The notes beneath the pieces were generated by a model, which ran no database searches, was not told the origin of the DNA, and worked only from the letters and a program-made list of their open reading frames with translations. A stretch of 18,229 nt of DNA from Bacteroidaceae bacterium (GTDB lineage Bacteria; Bacteroidota; Bacteroidia; Bacteroidales; Bacteroidaceae). The DNA lies in the NCBI GenBank assembly GCA_016292545.1, contig JAEDIG010000040.1:1-18229 (forward strand). The letters are read 5' to 3'. The translations under genes and the position numbers were made by a program. Shown here in pieces: positions 7,327 through 15,038 of this stretch (positions within the stretch are counted from its first letter, which is position 1; each line of letters opens with the position of its first letter).

Positions 7327-7899
7327 ATGGACAAATCCAACAAGTACATCACAGTAGCATACAAGCTATATGCCCCTATGCAGGGCAGTGAACGCGAACT
7401 GATTGAGGAGGCCACTGCAGCGCATCCTTTCCAGTTCATCTCTGGCATGGGGCTCACCCTGGATGCCTTTGAGGCACAGATTACGCCTCTGGCCAAGGGC
7501 GAGGATTTCGACTTCACGCTGGAGGTGGACGATGCCTATGGCCCCTATGTGGAGGAGGGCCTGCAGACGGTGCCCCGCCATATTTTCGAAACGGACGGAA
7601 AGATAGACAGCCGCCACATTTATGAGGGTGCCGTGGTGCCCCTGACCAACAGCGAGGGTGAGCGTTTCAATGGCACCATCGTGGAAATCGCCAGTGAGCA
7701 TGTGAAGGTGGACCTCAACCATCCCCTGGCCGGCAAGCGGCTGAACTTCGTGGGCAAGATCACCGAAAACCGTGAGGCCACCAACGAGGAGATTGAGCAG
7801 ATGGCCAAGATGCTGGCCGGCGAGTGTGGCGGCGGTTGTGGCGGCTGTGGCGGTGGCTGCGGCAGCTGTGGCGACGGTGGCTGCGGAGGTTGTGAATGA
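7327..7899 (+). CDS. slyD: SlyD-like FKBP-type peptidyl-prolyl isomerase with Cys/Gly-rich tail
   Basis: 190 residues. The FKBP half-domain (about 6-73) ends in AYGPY (70-74); the insert-in-flap chaperone region follows (about 75-128), then the closing strand NHPLAGKRLNFVGKI (131-145), the SlyD hallmark. The family catalyses prolyl cis-trans isomerisation and acts as a folding chaperone, and its tail binds Ni2+/Zn2+. Here the tail (167-190) has seven cysteines (167, 171, 174, 178, 181, 186, 189) separated by Gly/Ser and no histidine, unlike the His-rich E. coli tail. No signal peptide, so cytosolic. Its stop overlaps the aroC start as ATGA, implying coupled translation. The symbol is by family; the paralogue could be named otherwise. 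Confidence 0.9.
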   Translation: MDKSNKYITVAYKLYAPMQGSERELIEEATAAHPFQFISGMGLTLDAFEAQITPLAKGEDFDFTLEVDDAYGPYVEEGLQTVPRHIFETDGKIDSRHIYEGAVVPLTNSEGERFNGTIVEIASEHVKVDLNHPLAGKRLNFVGKITENREATNEEIEQMAKMLAGECGGGCGGCGGGCGSCGDGGCGGCE

Positions 7900-8972
7900 A
7901 CACGTTCGGCAATCTGTTCCGCGTCACCACGTTCGGCGAGAGCCATGGCCCTGCTGTGGGTGGTGTAATCGACGGCATGCCTGCCGGCGTAGATGTCGAC
8001 CTGGATTTCATCCAGCAGCAGCTCGACAGGAGAAGACCGGGCCAGAGCCGGCTTACCACGTCACGCAAGGAAGCCGATCAGGTGGAGCTGCTCAGCGGCG
8101 TGTTTGAGGGCAAGACCACAGGGTGCCCCATCGGCTTCGTGGTGAGGAACACCAACCAGCATTCCAGCGACTATGAGAACATCCGCAACCTCTACAGGCC
8201 CAGCCATGCCGACTTCACCTACACGATGAAATACGGGCTGCGCGACCATCGGGGTGGCGGACGCAGCTCCGCACGCGAAACCATCAGCCGTGTGGTGGCA
8301 GGGGCTTTTGCCATGCTGGCCTTGCGCGGGCAGGGCATTCGCATAGCGGCCTTCACCCAGCAGGTGGGCGCTGTGGCCATGCGTGGCAGCTATGCTGACT
8401 ATGACCTCTCTGCTGCCGAGGGGAACGACGTGCGCTGCCCCGACGAGGAGGCCGCCGAACGGATGGCCCGGCTCATCATGGAGGTGAAGGCCGACGGCGA
8501 CACCATCGGCGGTGTGATAGGATGTGTGGTGCAGGGCTGTCCTGTGGGGCTGGGCGAACCGGCCTTCGGCAAGCTTCATGCAGCTCTGGGCAGCGCCATG
8601 CTCAGCATCAATGCCGTGAAGGGATTTGAGTATGGAATGGGATTTGCGGGCGTGTGCCAGCGAGGCAGCGAGCAGAACGACATCTTCGTGCCCGACGGGC
8701 AGAGTGGCATCACCACCCGCACCAATCGCAGCGGAGGCATACAGGGCGGCATTTCCAACGGTCAGGACATCTATTTCCGTGTGGCCTTCAAGCCTGTGGC
8801 CACGCTGCTCATGCAGCAGGACACTGTGGACAAGGACGGCCACGCTACGGTGCTCACCTGCCGTGGGCGCCATGATGCCTGTGTGCTCCCGCGTGCCGTG
8901 CCGGTGGTGGAGGCCATGGCAGCCATCACGGTGCTCGACTATCTGCTGCTCAACAAGGCTGTGAGACTTTAG
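7896..8972 (+). CDS. aroC: Chorismate synthase
   Basis: 358 residues, the usual length. It converts 5-enolpyruvylshikimate-3-phosphate to chorismate using reduced FMN, the last step of the shikimate pathway, supplying aromatic amino acids, folate and quinones. Signatures: FGESHGPAVGGVIDGMPAG (about 14-32), RDHRGGGRSSARET (116-129 region), RSGGIQGGISNGQDIYFRVAFKP and RGRHDACVLPRAVPVVEAM. ATG 7896 overlaps the slyD stop by four bases; this start puts MNTFGNLFRVTTFGESHG at the N-terminus as in the family. It shares the slyD promoter at 7263-7296. Confidence 0.97.
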   Translation: MNTFGNLFRVTTFGESHGPAVGGVIDGMPAGVDVDLDFIQQQLDRRRPGQSRLTTSRKEADQVELLSGVFEGKTTGCPIGFVVRNTNQHSSDYENIRNLYRPSHADFTYTMKYGLRDHRGGGRSSARETISRVVAGAFAMLALRGQGIRIAAFTQQVGAVAMRGSYADYDLSAAEGNDVRCPDEEAAERMARLIMEVKADGDTIGGVIGCVVQGCPVGLGEPAFGKLHAALGSAMLSINAVKGFEYGMGFAGVCQRGSEQNDIFVPDGQSGITTRTNRSGGIQGGISNGQDIYFRVAFKPVATLLMQQDTVDKDGHATVLTCRGRHDACVLPRAVPVVEAMAAITVLDYLLLNKAVRL

Positions 8973-8983
8973 GGGTGGGCCCA

Positions 8984-8998
8984 CACCCAGAAAGGGTG
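8984..8998. terminator. Short hairpin between convergent aroC and endonuclease genes (weak candidate terminator)
   Basis: CACCC (8984-8988) and GGGTG (8994-8998) form a 5-bp stem with an AGAAA loop, followed on the plus strand by CTTATTTT. It sits between the aroC stop (8972) and the stop of the convergent gene (9031). Stem and T-tract are both weak, so termination is only suggested by placement. Confidence 0.35.
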
Positions 8999-9030
8999 CT
9001 TATTTTGAGAATAATTCGTACGGAAAGGCA

Positions 9031-10005
9031 CTAGTCCCCTAGTACAATCATCACGGGCAGGTGGTCCGAGATGCCTCCCGTGTAGGTGGGGCCTCTGTAG
9101 GTGCGCCAGGGGTGGCCGTCCTTGTCTTTCAGGAAGGGCAGGTCCACGATGCGTGCTTCTGTGGGGAGAAACGGAAGCAGACTGTCGCTGGCCAGCATGT
9201 GGTCGAGCGTAGTCCATTGACGCTGAAAGTAGTATGTTCCCTGTGGGCGGTGGCGGCGTGTGCTAGGCATCATGTCGTGGAGCGGTGGACACAATTGCTC
9301 GAAAATGGGGTCGCCGGCCTCGGCATTGAAGTCGCCCATCACCAGCAGTCGCTTCCCATGGAGCGAGTCTGCCACCGACCGCAGTGTGCTGGCGGCCAGC
9401 ATCCGGTTTCTGGATCCCGCACGCGACTCCCCCGCACGGCTGGGCAGGTGCACCACGGCCACGTGGAGCGTGTCCACTCCTTCCACCACGCCCTTCACCA
9501 CCAGTATGTCGCGTGTGGGCCGCAGGCCGTTTTCCACGCTGGGCACCCTCACGCTGCGGTGTGAAAGATAGCGGAAGGCATCGGGTCTGTACATCAGGGC
9601 CACGTCTATTCCCCTTTCATCGGGGCTGTCGGTCATCACATACGCATAACCCACCTTCGCCAGCGGGCTTTGGCGTGTGAGGTCGTCCATCACCTGCCGG
9701 TTCTCCACTTCTTGTAGCCCCACCAGCAGCGGCCATCCGTTTTCAGGTGTCACAGAGGCAATCAGACGTGCCGTCTGCACCAGCTTGCGACGATAGCGCT
9801 GTACGGTCCATCGGCGGTTGCTGTTGGGGAGGAACTCCAGGTCGTTCTTGAGTGTGTCGTGGCGGCAGTCGAAGAGGTTCTCCACGTTCCAGGTGAGAAG
9901 CGTGTGCGGCTGGGCCATGCCCATGGACGCAACCATGCAGAGGGCGGCCAGAAGGCCCCGTCGGTCCCCTCCGCATTTATGGCATTTCCTAATTATTTCA
10001 CGCAT
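9031..10005 (-). CDS. Secreted endonuclease/exonuclease/phosphatase-family protein
   Basis: 324 residues from ATG 10005, which overlaps the end of the upstream gene by 8 bp; an in-frame ATG at 10035 would give a larger overlap and spoil the signal peptide. Residues 17-31 (LLAALCMVASMGMA) form the hydrophobic core of a signal peptide after a basic RKCHK..RRG stretch, so the protein is probably periplasmic or secreted. Exo_endo_phos (PF03372) motifs run in order: LTWNVENLFD (Asn40), GLQEVENR (Glu99), VVHLPSR, LLVMGDFNAEAGDP (Asp225, Asn227), TTLDHML and ISDHLPVMI (Asp314-His315). All metal-binding and catalytic positions are present, so it should be an active phosphodiesterase or phosphatase. 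Substrate (DNA, lipid head group or other) cannot be told. Transcribed with the upstream YgjP-like gene. Confidence 0.87.
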   Translation of the reverse strand: MREIIRKCHKCGGDRRGLLAALCMVASMGMAQPHTLLTWNVENLFDCRHDTLKNDLEFLPNSNRRWTVQRYRRKLVQTARLIASVTPENGWPLLVGLQEVENRQVMDDLTRQSPLAKVGYAYVMTDSPDERGIDVALMYRPDAFRYLSHRSVRVPSVENGLRPTRDILVVKGVVEGVDTLHVAVVHLPSRAGESRAGSRNRMLAASTLRSVADSLHGKRLLVMGDFNAEAGDPIFEQLCPPLHDMMPSTRRHRPQGTYYFQRQWTTLDHMLASDSLLPFLPTEARIVDLPFLKDKDGHPWRTYRGPTYTGGISDHLPVMIVLGD

Positions 10006-10732
10006 GGTTGCAAAGGCAGAATATACTTGTGTCATAATGCTTTATCTCCTCCCGTAATGCCTTGCTCATGCCATTGGTGTGCTGGTTGAGAATCTGCCAG
10101 AAACGGTCGCTATGGTTGAACTCCAGCAGATGGGTCAGTTCATGTTGAATCACGTAGTCCTGCAAGTGGGCGGGCAGCAGAATCAGGTAGATGCTCAGAT
10201 TGATGCGCCCCGCGCGGGTGCAGCTTCCCCATCGCGTCTTCGACTTGTGGAATCCCACGCCAGCAGGATGCAGGCCGCGCGCAGCCGCCAGGGCCTCCAG
10301 TCGTGGCTCCAGACATGCGGCAGCCGCCTTGCGCAGCCCTTCCTCTATGATGTTTTTCAGCCATGTTTGCAGGTTTTCCGTTTGCCAGTCGAGATGGGGA
10401 GGATGAAAGAATGTCATGGCCTCCCGCTGCATCGTTATGCGTGGAACCTTGCAGTCGTCCCTCTCGCAGGACCGGAATGAGAAGTGCGGACACTCAATGC
10501 AGAAATCCGGGCCGATGGTATGTGGCACATGTGCATGGCGCTCCACCATTTCCTCCAGTTTGGGGCGCAGGTTTTCCAGCGCATTCCTGAGCAAGGAAAG
10601 GGTGGTCCGGGGGGGCACGGTGGCATGCAGTTCCCCTGCCTTCATCCGAAAGATGATGTGCCTGGCCCTGGGGTTTACGCCCACCAGGATTTCGCCCAGA
10701 CGGTCGTCAAATATTTTATCGTTGATACTCAT
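9998..10732 (-). CDS. YgjP/DUF45-type metallopeptidase-like protein
   Basis: 244 residues. The C-terminal half has the YgjP (DUF45, M48-like) signature: KTRWGSC (165-171), then HELTHLLEFNHSDRFW with zinc ligands His197, His201 and a further His207, and general base Glu198. The family is a predicted zinc metalloprotease; proven substrates are scarce. The N-terminal half is family-typical except for four cysteines spaced C78-x2-C81-x7-C89-x4-C94. No signal peptide or membrane segment. The promoter TAACTTTGC at 10739-10747 is only 6 bp from the ATG, so the message is probably leaderless or nearly so. It overlaps the downstream secreted nuclease-family gene by 8 bp. Confidence 0.88.
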   Translation of the reverse strand: MSINDKIFDDRLGEILVGVNPRARHIIFRMKAGELHATVPPRTTLSLLRNALENLRPKLEEMVERHAHVPHTIGPDFCIECPHFSFRSCERDDCKVPRITMQREAMTFFHPPHLDWQTENLQTWLKNIIEEGLRKAAAACLEPRLEALAAARGLHPAGVGFHKSKTRWGSCTRAGRINLSIYLILLPAHLQDYVIQHELTHLLEFNHSDRFWQILNQHTNGMSKALREEIKHYDTSIFCLCNHA

Positions 10733-10738
10733 ACGGAT

Positions 10739-10747
10739 GCAAAGTTA
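10739..10747 (-). promoter_or_regulatory. -7 promoter element abutting the YgjP-like start codon
   Basis: The minus strand reads TAACTTTGC, an exact -7 consensus, followed by ATCCGT and then the ATG. The transcript would start at or within a few bases of the start codon. The -33 element is poor (TTTT-like about 19 bp upstream). Confidence 0.6.
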
Positions 10748-10787
10748 CAACGAAATTCGGGTAAAACAGACAATTCTTAAGGCATTT

Positions 10788-10820
10788 TTTGAATAACTCG
10801 CGGGATTTATGTAACTTTGC
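10788..10820 (+). promoter_or_regulatory. Promoter of lysS (and the gpsA-pgi-HAD run)
   Basis: TTTG (10788-10791) is followed by 20 bp and TAACTTTGC (10812-10820), an exact Bacteroidetes -7 element. The lysS ATG follows after 27 bp through an AT-rich leader. It is divergent from the YgjP-like promoter. Confidence 0.78.
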
Positions 10821-10847
10821 AGCCAAAATCAAGTATTATATTATACG

Positions 10848-12620
10848 ATGAACATACTAGAACTGAGCGAACAGGAGATTGTTCGCCGTAACAATTTACA
10901 GCAATTGCGGGACTTGGGCATCGATCCCTATCCTGCTGCTGCCTATCCCACTGACGCTTTCAGTGCGGAAATCAAGGAGAACTTTGTGGACCTTCCCGAA
11001 GTGGCAGCCGAGGACGGCACCATGCAATCGGCCGTGGCCACGGCCGAGAACAGCCGGAACGTGTGCATAGCCGGACGTCTGATGAGCAAGCGAGTGCAGG
11101 GCAAGGCCGCCTTTGTGGAACTGCTCGACAGCAAGGGACGCATCCAGGTGTATGTGACCCGCGACGCCCTCTGCCCCAACCCAGAGGACACCACGATGTA
11201 CAATGTGGTGTTCAAGAAGTGTCTCGATCTGGGCGACTTCATCGGCGTGAAGGGCTACGTGTTCCGCACCAAGACGGGCGAAATTACCGTACATGCCACC
11301 AGTCTCACTGTGCTCGCCAAGAGCCTCAAACCCCTGCCCGTGGTCAAGGAGAAGGACGGCCAGGTGTATGACTCCTTTGATGATTCCGAGCTCCGCTACC
11401 GCCAGCGCTATGTAGACCTCATCGTGAACCCCGGCGTGAAGGAAACCTTCCTCAAGCGTGCCACAATTCTGCGCACCCTGCGCACCCTGCTCGACGAGGC
11501 TGGCTACACCGAGGTGGAAACCCCCACGCTGCAGAGCATTCCCGGCGGCGCATCCGCCCGTCCGTTCATCACCCATTTCAATGCGCTCAACGTGGACATG
11601 TACATGCGCATTGCCACGGAACTCTATCTGAAGCGCCTCATCGTGGGTGGTTTCGAGGGTGTGTATGAAATCGGCAAGAACTTCCGCAACGAGGGTATGG
11701 ACCGCACCCACAACCCCGAGTTCACCTGCATGGAGCTGTATGTGCAATACAAGGACTACAACTGGATGATGGAGTTCACCGAGCAACTGCTGGAGAAGAT
11801 TTGTATTGCTGTGAACGGCTGCACCGAGACGGTGCTCGACGGCAAAACCATTTCGTTCAAGGCTCCCTACCGCAGGCTCCCCATTCTGGAGGCCATTAAA
11901 GAGCAGACGGGCTACGACCTGAACGGCATGGAGGAGGATGAAATCCGCGCAACGGCCAAAAAGTTGGGCATAGAGGTGGACGACACCATGGGCAAGGGCA
12001 AGCTCATCGATGAAATCTTTGGCGAGACCTGCGAGGGCACCTTCATCCAGCCCACCTTCATCACCGACTACCCCGTGGAGATGAGTCCGCTCACCAAGAT
12101 GCACCGTTCCAAGCCAGGGCTCACCGAGCGCTTCGAGCTGATGGTGAACGGCAAGGAGCTGGCCAACGCCTATAGCGAGCTCAACGACCCTATCGATCAG
12201 GAGGAACGCTTTGTGGACCAGATGAAGCTGGCCGACAAGGGCGACGACGAGGCCATGATCATCGACCAGGATTTCCTGCGCGCCCTGCAGTACGGAATGC
12301 CACCCACCAGCGGCATCGGCATCGGCATCGACCGCCTGGTGATGATGATGACCGGGCAGACAGCCATCGGAGAGGTGATGCTTTTCCCGCAGATGAAGCC
12401 CGAGGTGAAGGCTCCGCGCGACAAGGATGAGGCTTTTGTGGCGCTGGGTGTGCCCGCCGACCTCATTCCTGTGCTTCGTAAGGCTGGCTACAACCTGGTG
12501 TCCACACTCAAGGGCGTGGCTCCGGCCAAGATTCAGCAGCAGATAATAGAAATTGTAAAGAAATACAAGCTGTCATTGGAGAAACCCTCTCAGGAGGCCA
12601 TCGCACAGTGGACAGCCTAA
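10848..12620 (+). CDS. lysS: Lysyl-tRNA synthetase, class II
   Basis: 590 residues. It charges tRNA-Lys with lysine using ATP. The OB-fold anticodon-binding domain is about 72-155 (VCIAGRLMSKRVQGKAAFVELLDSKGRIQVYV). The class II catalytic core follows, with motif 2 FRNEGMDRTHNPEFT (279-293) and motif 3 GIGIGIDRLVMMMTG (489-503). Relative to the ~505-residue E. coli enzyme there is a ~70-residue C-terminal tail (from about 520) with ALGVPADLIPVLRKAGYNLVSTLKG, resembling a helix-hairpin-helix unit; I recall such tails in Bacteroidetes LysS. First gene of a plus-strand run with gpsA 15 bp downstream. Start chosen from promoter spacing and the conserved N-terminus. Confidence 0.97.
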   Translation: MNILELSEQEIVRRNNLQQLRDLGIDPYPAAAYPTDAFSAEIKENFVDLPEVAAEDGTMQSAVATAENSRNVCIAGRLMSKRVQGKAAFVELLDSKGRIQVYVTRDALCPNPEDTTMYNVVFKKCLDLGDFIGVKGYVFRTKTGEITVHATSLTVLAKSLKPLPVVKEKDGQVYDSFDDSELRYRQRYVDLIVNPGVKETFLKRATILRTLRTLLDEAGYTEVETPTLQSIPGGASARPFITHFNALNVDMYMRIATELYLKRLIVGGFEGVYEIGKNFRNEGMDRTHNPEFTCMELYVQYKDYNWMMEFTEQLLEKICIAVNGCTETVLDGKTISFKAPYRRLPILEAIKEQTGYDLNGMEEDEIRATAKKLGIEVDDTMGKGKLIDEIFGETCEGTFIQPTFITDYPVEMSPLTKMHRSKPGLTERFELMVNGKELANAYSELNDPIDQEERFVDQMKLADKGDDEAMIIDQDFLRALQYGMPPTSGIGIGIDRLVMMMTGQTAIGEVMLFPQMKPEVKAPRDKDEAFVALGVPADLIPVLRKAGYNLVSTLKGVAPAKIQQQIIEIVKKYKLSLEKPSQEAIAQWTA

Positions 12621-12635
12621 CCCCCTCTGACCCAC

Positions 12636-13619
12636 ATGATAGGAAAGATAGCTGTGCTGGGAGGCGGCAGTTGGGCCACGGCCATCGCAAAGATGCTGCT
12701 GGAGCGCAACGATGAAATCGGATGGTATCTGAGGCGCGACGACCGCATAGAGGACTTCCGCCGCATGGGCCACAATCCGGCCTACCTGACCAGCGTCCAC
12801 TTCGACGTGTCGCGTATCATCTTCAGTAGCGACATCAATCAGATAGCCAGGCAGTTTGATACGCTGGTGTTCGTGACTCCATCGCCCTATCTCAAGGGAC
12901 ACCTGAAGAAACTGAAGGTGTCGCTGCGCGACAAGTTTCTCGTGACGGCCATCAAGGGTATCGTCCCCGACGAGAACATGATCTGCAGCGAATACTTCCA
13001 CCACATGTACAATGTCCCCGACGAGAACCTGGCAGTGCTGGGAGGCCCCAGCCATGCTGAGGAGGTTGGGCAGGCTCACCTATCTCACCGTGGGTTGCAC
13101 CGATCTGGTCAAGGCGCAGGCTTTTGCCGACATGCTGTCCAGCCATTATGTGAAGACCAAGACCTGTCCCGACGTGATAGGCATCGAGTATGCCAGCGTG
13201 CTCAAGAATGTGTACGCCATCGCCGCAGGCATCTGCCATGGGCTCAAATATGGCGACAATTTCCAAGCCGTGCTCATGAGCAATGCCGTGCAGGAGATGG
13301 ACCGCTCCTGCGCACGGTGTACAACATCGACCGGAACATCATCGACTCGGTGTACACCGGCGACCTGCTTGTGACGGGCTACAGCAATTTCAGCCGCAAC
13401 CGCGTGTTCGGCACCATGATTGGCCAGGGTTATAGCGTGAAGAGTGCTCAAATAGAGATGGAAATGATAGCGGAAGGCTATTTCGGCACCAAATGTATGA
13501 AGGACATCAACAAACGCCTCCATGTGAACATGCCCATCCTGGATGCTGTCTACAACATCCTTTATGAGCGCATCTCGCCTACCATCGAGATAAAGCTCCT
13601 GAGCGAGGCGTTCCGGTGA
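12636..13619 (+). pseudogene. gpsA: NAD(P)H-dependent glycerol-3-phosphate dehydrogenase, disrupted by two compensating frameshifts
   Basis: GpsA reduces dihydroxyacetone phosphate to sn-glycerol-3-phosphate for phospholipids. Residues 1-144 are normal, with IAVLGGGSWATAIAKML (Rossmann) and VLGGPSHAEEV. After Val144 (13067) the homologous protein moves to the +1 frame at about 13072 (RLTYLTVGC...), continues through EYASVLKNVYAIAAGICHGLKYGDNFQAVLMSNAVQEMDR to 13305, then returns to the first frame at 13308 (LRTVYNIDRNIIDSVY...) to the stop at 13617-13619. Compared with remembered Bacteroidales GpsA, about 5 nt are missing near 13068-13071 and 1 nt near 13306. Read literally, one 327-codon frame remains, but about 80 residues (145-224), including the catalytic Lys of LKNVYAIAAG (codon 13204-13206), are scrambled. 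Either a recent lesion or sequence error. Confidence 0.85.
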
Positions 13620-13703
13620 GCCCTGCGGCACAAGTGGAGAGAGACGAAAGCGACAAATCCGATTCAACTAACGTATTTTATATATTATAATAAGGTAAAA
13701 AGC

Positions 13704-15038
13704 ATGATTAGACTAGACATTTCCAAGGCCCTGCAAGACGCAGCCCTGGAGGCAACCAATCTGCAGCAGCAAGTGGCTGCCGCACAAGCACAACTGGAAG
13801 AGGCCACATGCCCCGGTAACGATTTTCTGGGATGGCTCCATCTGCCCAGTAGCATCACGCCCGAATTTTTGGGCGAGGTGAAGGCATGCGCCGACGTGTT
13901 GCGCCAGCATTGCGACACGGTGGTAGTGGCCGGCATCGGTGGCTCCTATCTGGGCGCACGTGCCGTCATTGAAGCCTTGGGAAACAGCTTCGCTTGGCTC
14001 ACCAATAAGGGTGAAAACCCCGACATCCTGTTTGCCGGTAACAACATCGGCGAGGATTACCTGTATGAGCTGACCGAGTATCTCAAGACCCGCCAGTTTG
14101 GCGTAATCAATATCAGCAAGAGCGGAACCACCACCGAGACCGCCCTGGCATTCCGTCTGCTCAAGAAGCAGTGTGAGGATCAGCGCGGCAAGGAAATGGC
14201 CCGCAAGGTGATTGTAGCTGTCACCGATGCCAAGAAGGGCGCAGCCCGCACCACTGCCGACAAAGAGGGCTACACCAGCTTCATCATCCCCGACAACGTG
14301 GGCGGACGCTTCAGTGTGCTCACCCCCGTGGGTCTGCTCCCCATCGCCGTGGCCGGATTCGACATTGACCAGCTGGTGAAGGGTGCAGCCGACATGGAAC
14401 GTGCCACCGCTCCCGACGTGCCCTTTGCCGAGAATCCTTGTGCCGTGTATGCTGCCGCACGCAACGTGCTCTATCAGCAGGGCAAAAAGATTGAAATCCT
14501 CGTGAACTTCCAGCCCAAGCTCCATTACATGAACGAGTGGTGGAAGCAGCTCTATGGCGAGAGCGAAGGCAAGGACCTGAAGGGCATCTTCCCTGCAGCC
14601 GTGGATTTCTCCACCGACCTTCATTCCATGGGACAGTGGATTCAGGAGGGCGAGCGCACCATCTTCGAGACTGTGGTGAGCGTGGACACTCCCGAGCACA
14701 CCCTGCTCTTCCCTCATGACGAGGAGAACCTGGACGGACTCAACTTCCTGGCAGGAAAGCGTGTGGACGAGGTGAACAAGATGGCCGAACTGGGCACACG
14801 TCTGGCACATGTGGACGGTGGAGTGCCCAACATCCGCATCTGCATCGAACGCCTGGATGCCTATAACCTGGGACAGCTCATCTATTTCTTTGAAAAGGCA
14901 TGTGGCATCAGCGGCCTCATTCTGGGCGTGAACCCCTTCAACCAGCCTGGTGTGGAGGCCTACAAGAAGAACATGTTTGCCCTCCTGGGCAAGCCTGGCT
15001 ACGAGAAGGAGACTGAAGCCATCAAGACACGCATCTGA
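13704..15038 (+). CDS. pgi: Glucose-6-phosphate isomerase
   Basis: 444 residues, the compact bacterial form. It interconverts glucose-6-phosphate and fructose-6-phosphate in glycolysis and gluconeogenesis. The first SIS half has VVVAGIGGSYLGARAV (73-88) and NISKSGTTTETALAF (136-150) for sugar-phosphate binding. Signature 1 is DNVGGRFSVLTPVGLLP (197-213), the catalytic Glu286 is in LYGESEGKDLKG, His307 in TDLHSMGQ, and signature 2 near GVNPFNQPGVEAYK (408-421) supplies Lys421. The 84-bp gap after gpsA ends in AATAAGGTAAAAAGC, a plausible ribosome site, with no clear TAnnTTTG promoter in it. The stop overlaps the next start as TGATG. Confidence 0.97.
   Translation: MIRLDISKALQDAALEATNLQQQVAAAQAQLEEATCPGNDFLGWLHLPSSITPEFLGEVKACADVLRQHCDTVVVAGIGGSYLGARAVIEALGNSFAWLTNKGENPDILFAGNNIGEDYLYELTEYLKTRQFGVINISKSGTTTETALAFRLLKKQCEDQRGKEMARKVIVAVTDAKKGAARTTADKEGYTSFIIPDNVGGRFSVLTPVGLLPIAVAGFDIDQLVKGAADMERATAPDVPFAENPCAVYAAARNVLYQQGKKIEILVNFQPKLHYMNEWWKQLYGESEGKDLKGIFPAAVDFSTDLHSMGQWIQEGERTIFETVVSVDTPEHTLLFPHDEENLDGLNFLAGKRVDEVNKMAELGTRLAHVDGGVPNIRICIERLDAYNLGQLIYFFEKACGISGLILGVNPFNQPGVEAYKKNMFALLGKPGYEKETEAIKTRI

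Noticed and set aside
10896..12104. Minus-strand ORF of 402 codons opposite lysS
   Set aside because: Shadow of lysS with the same His/Gly/Val-rich composition as the other antisense frames.
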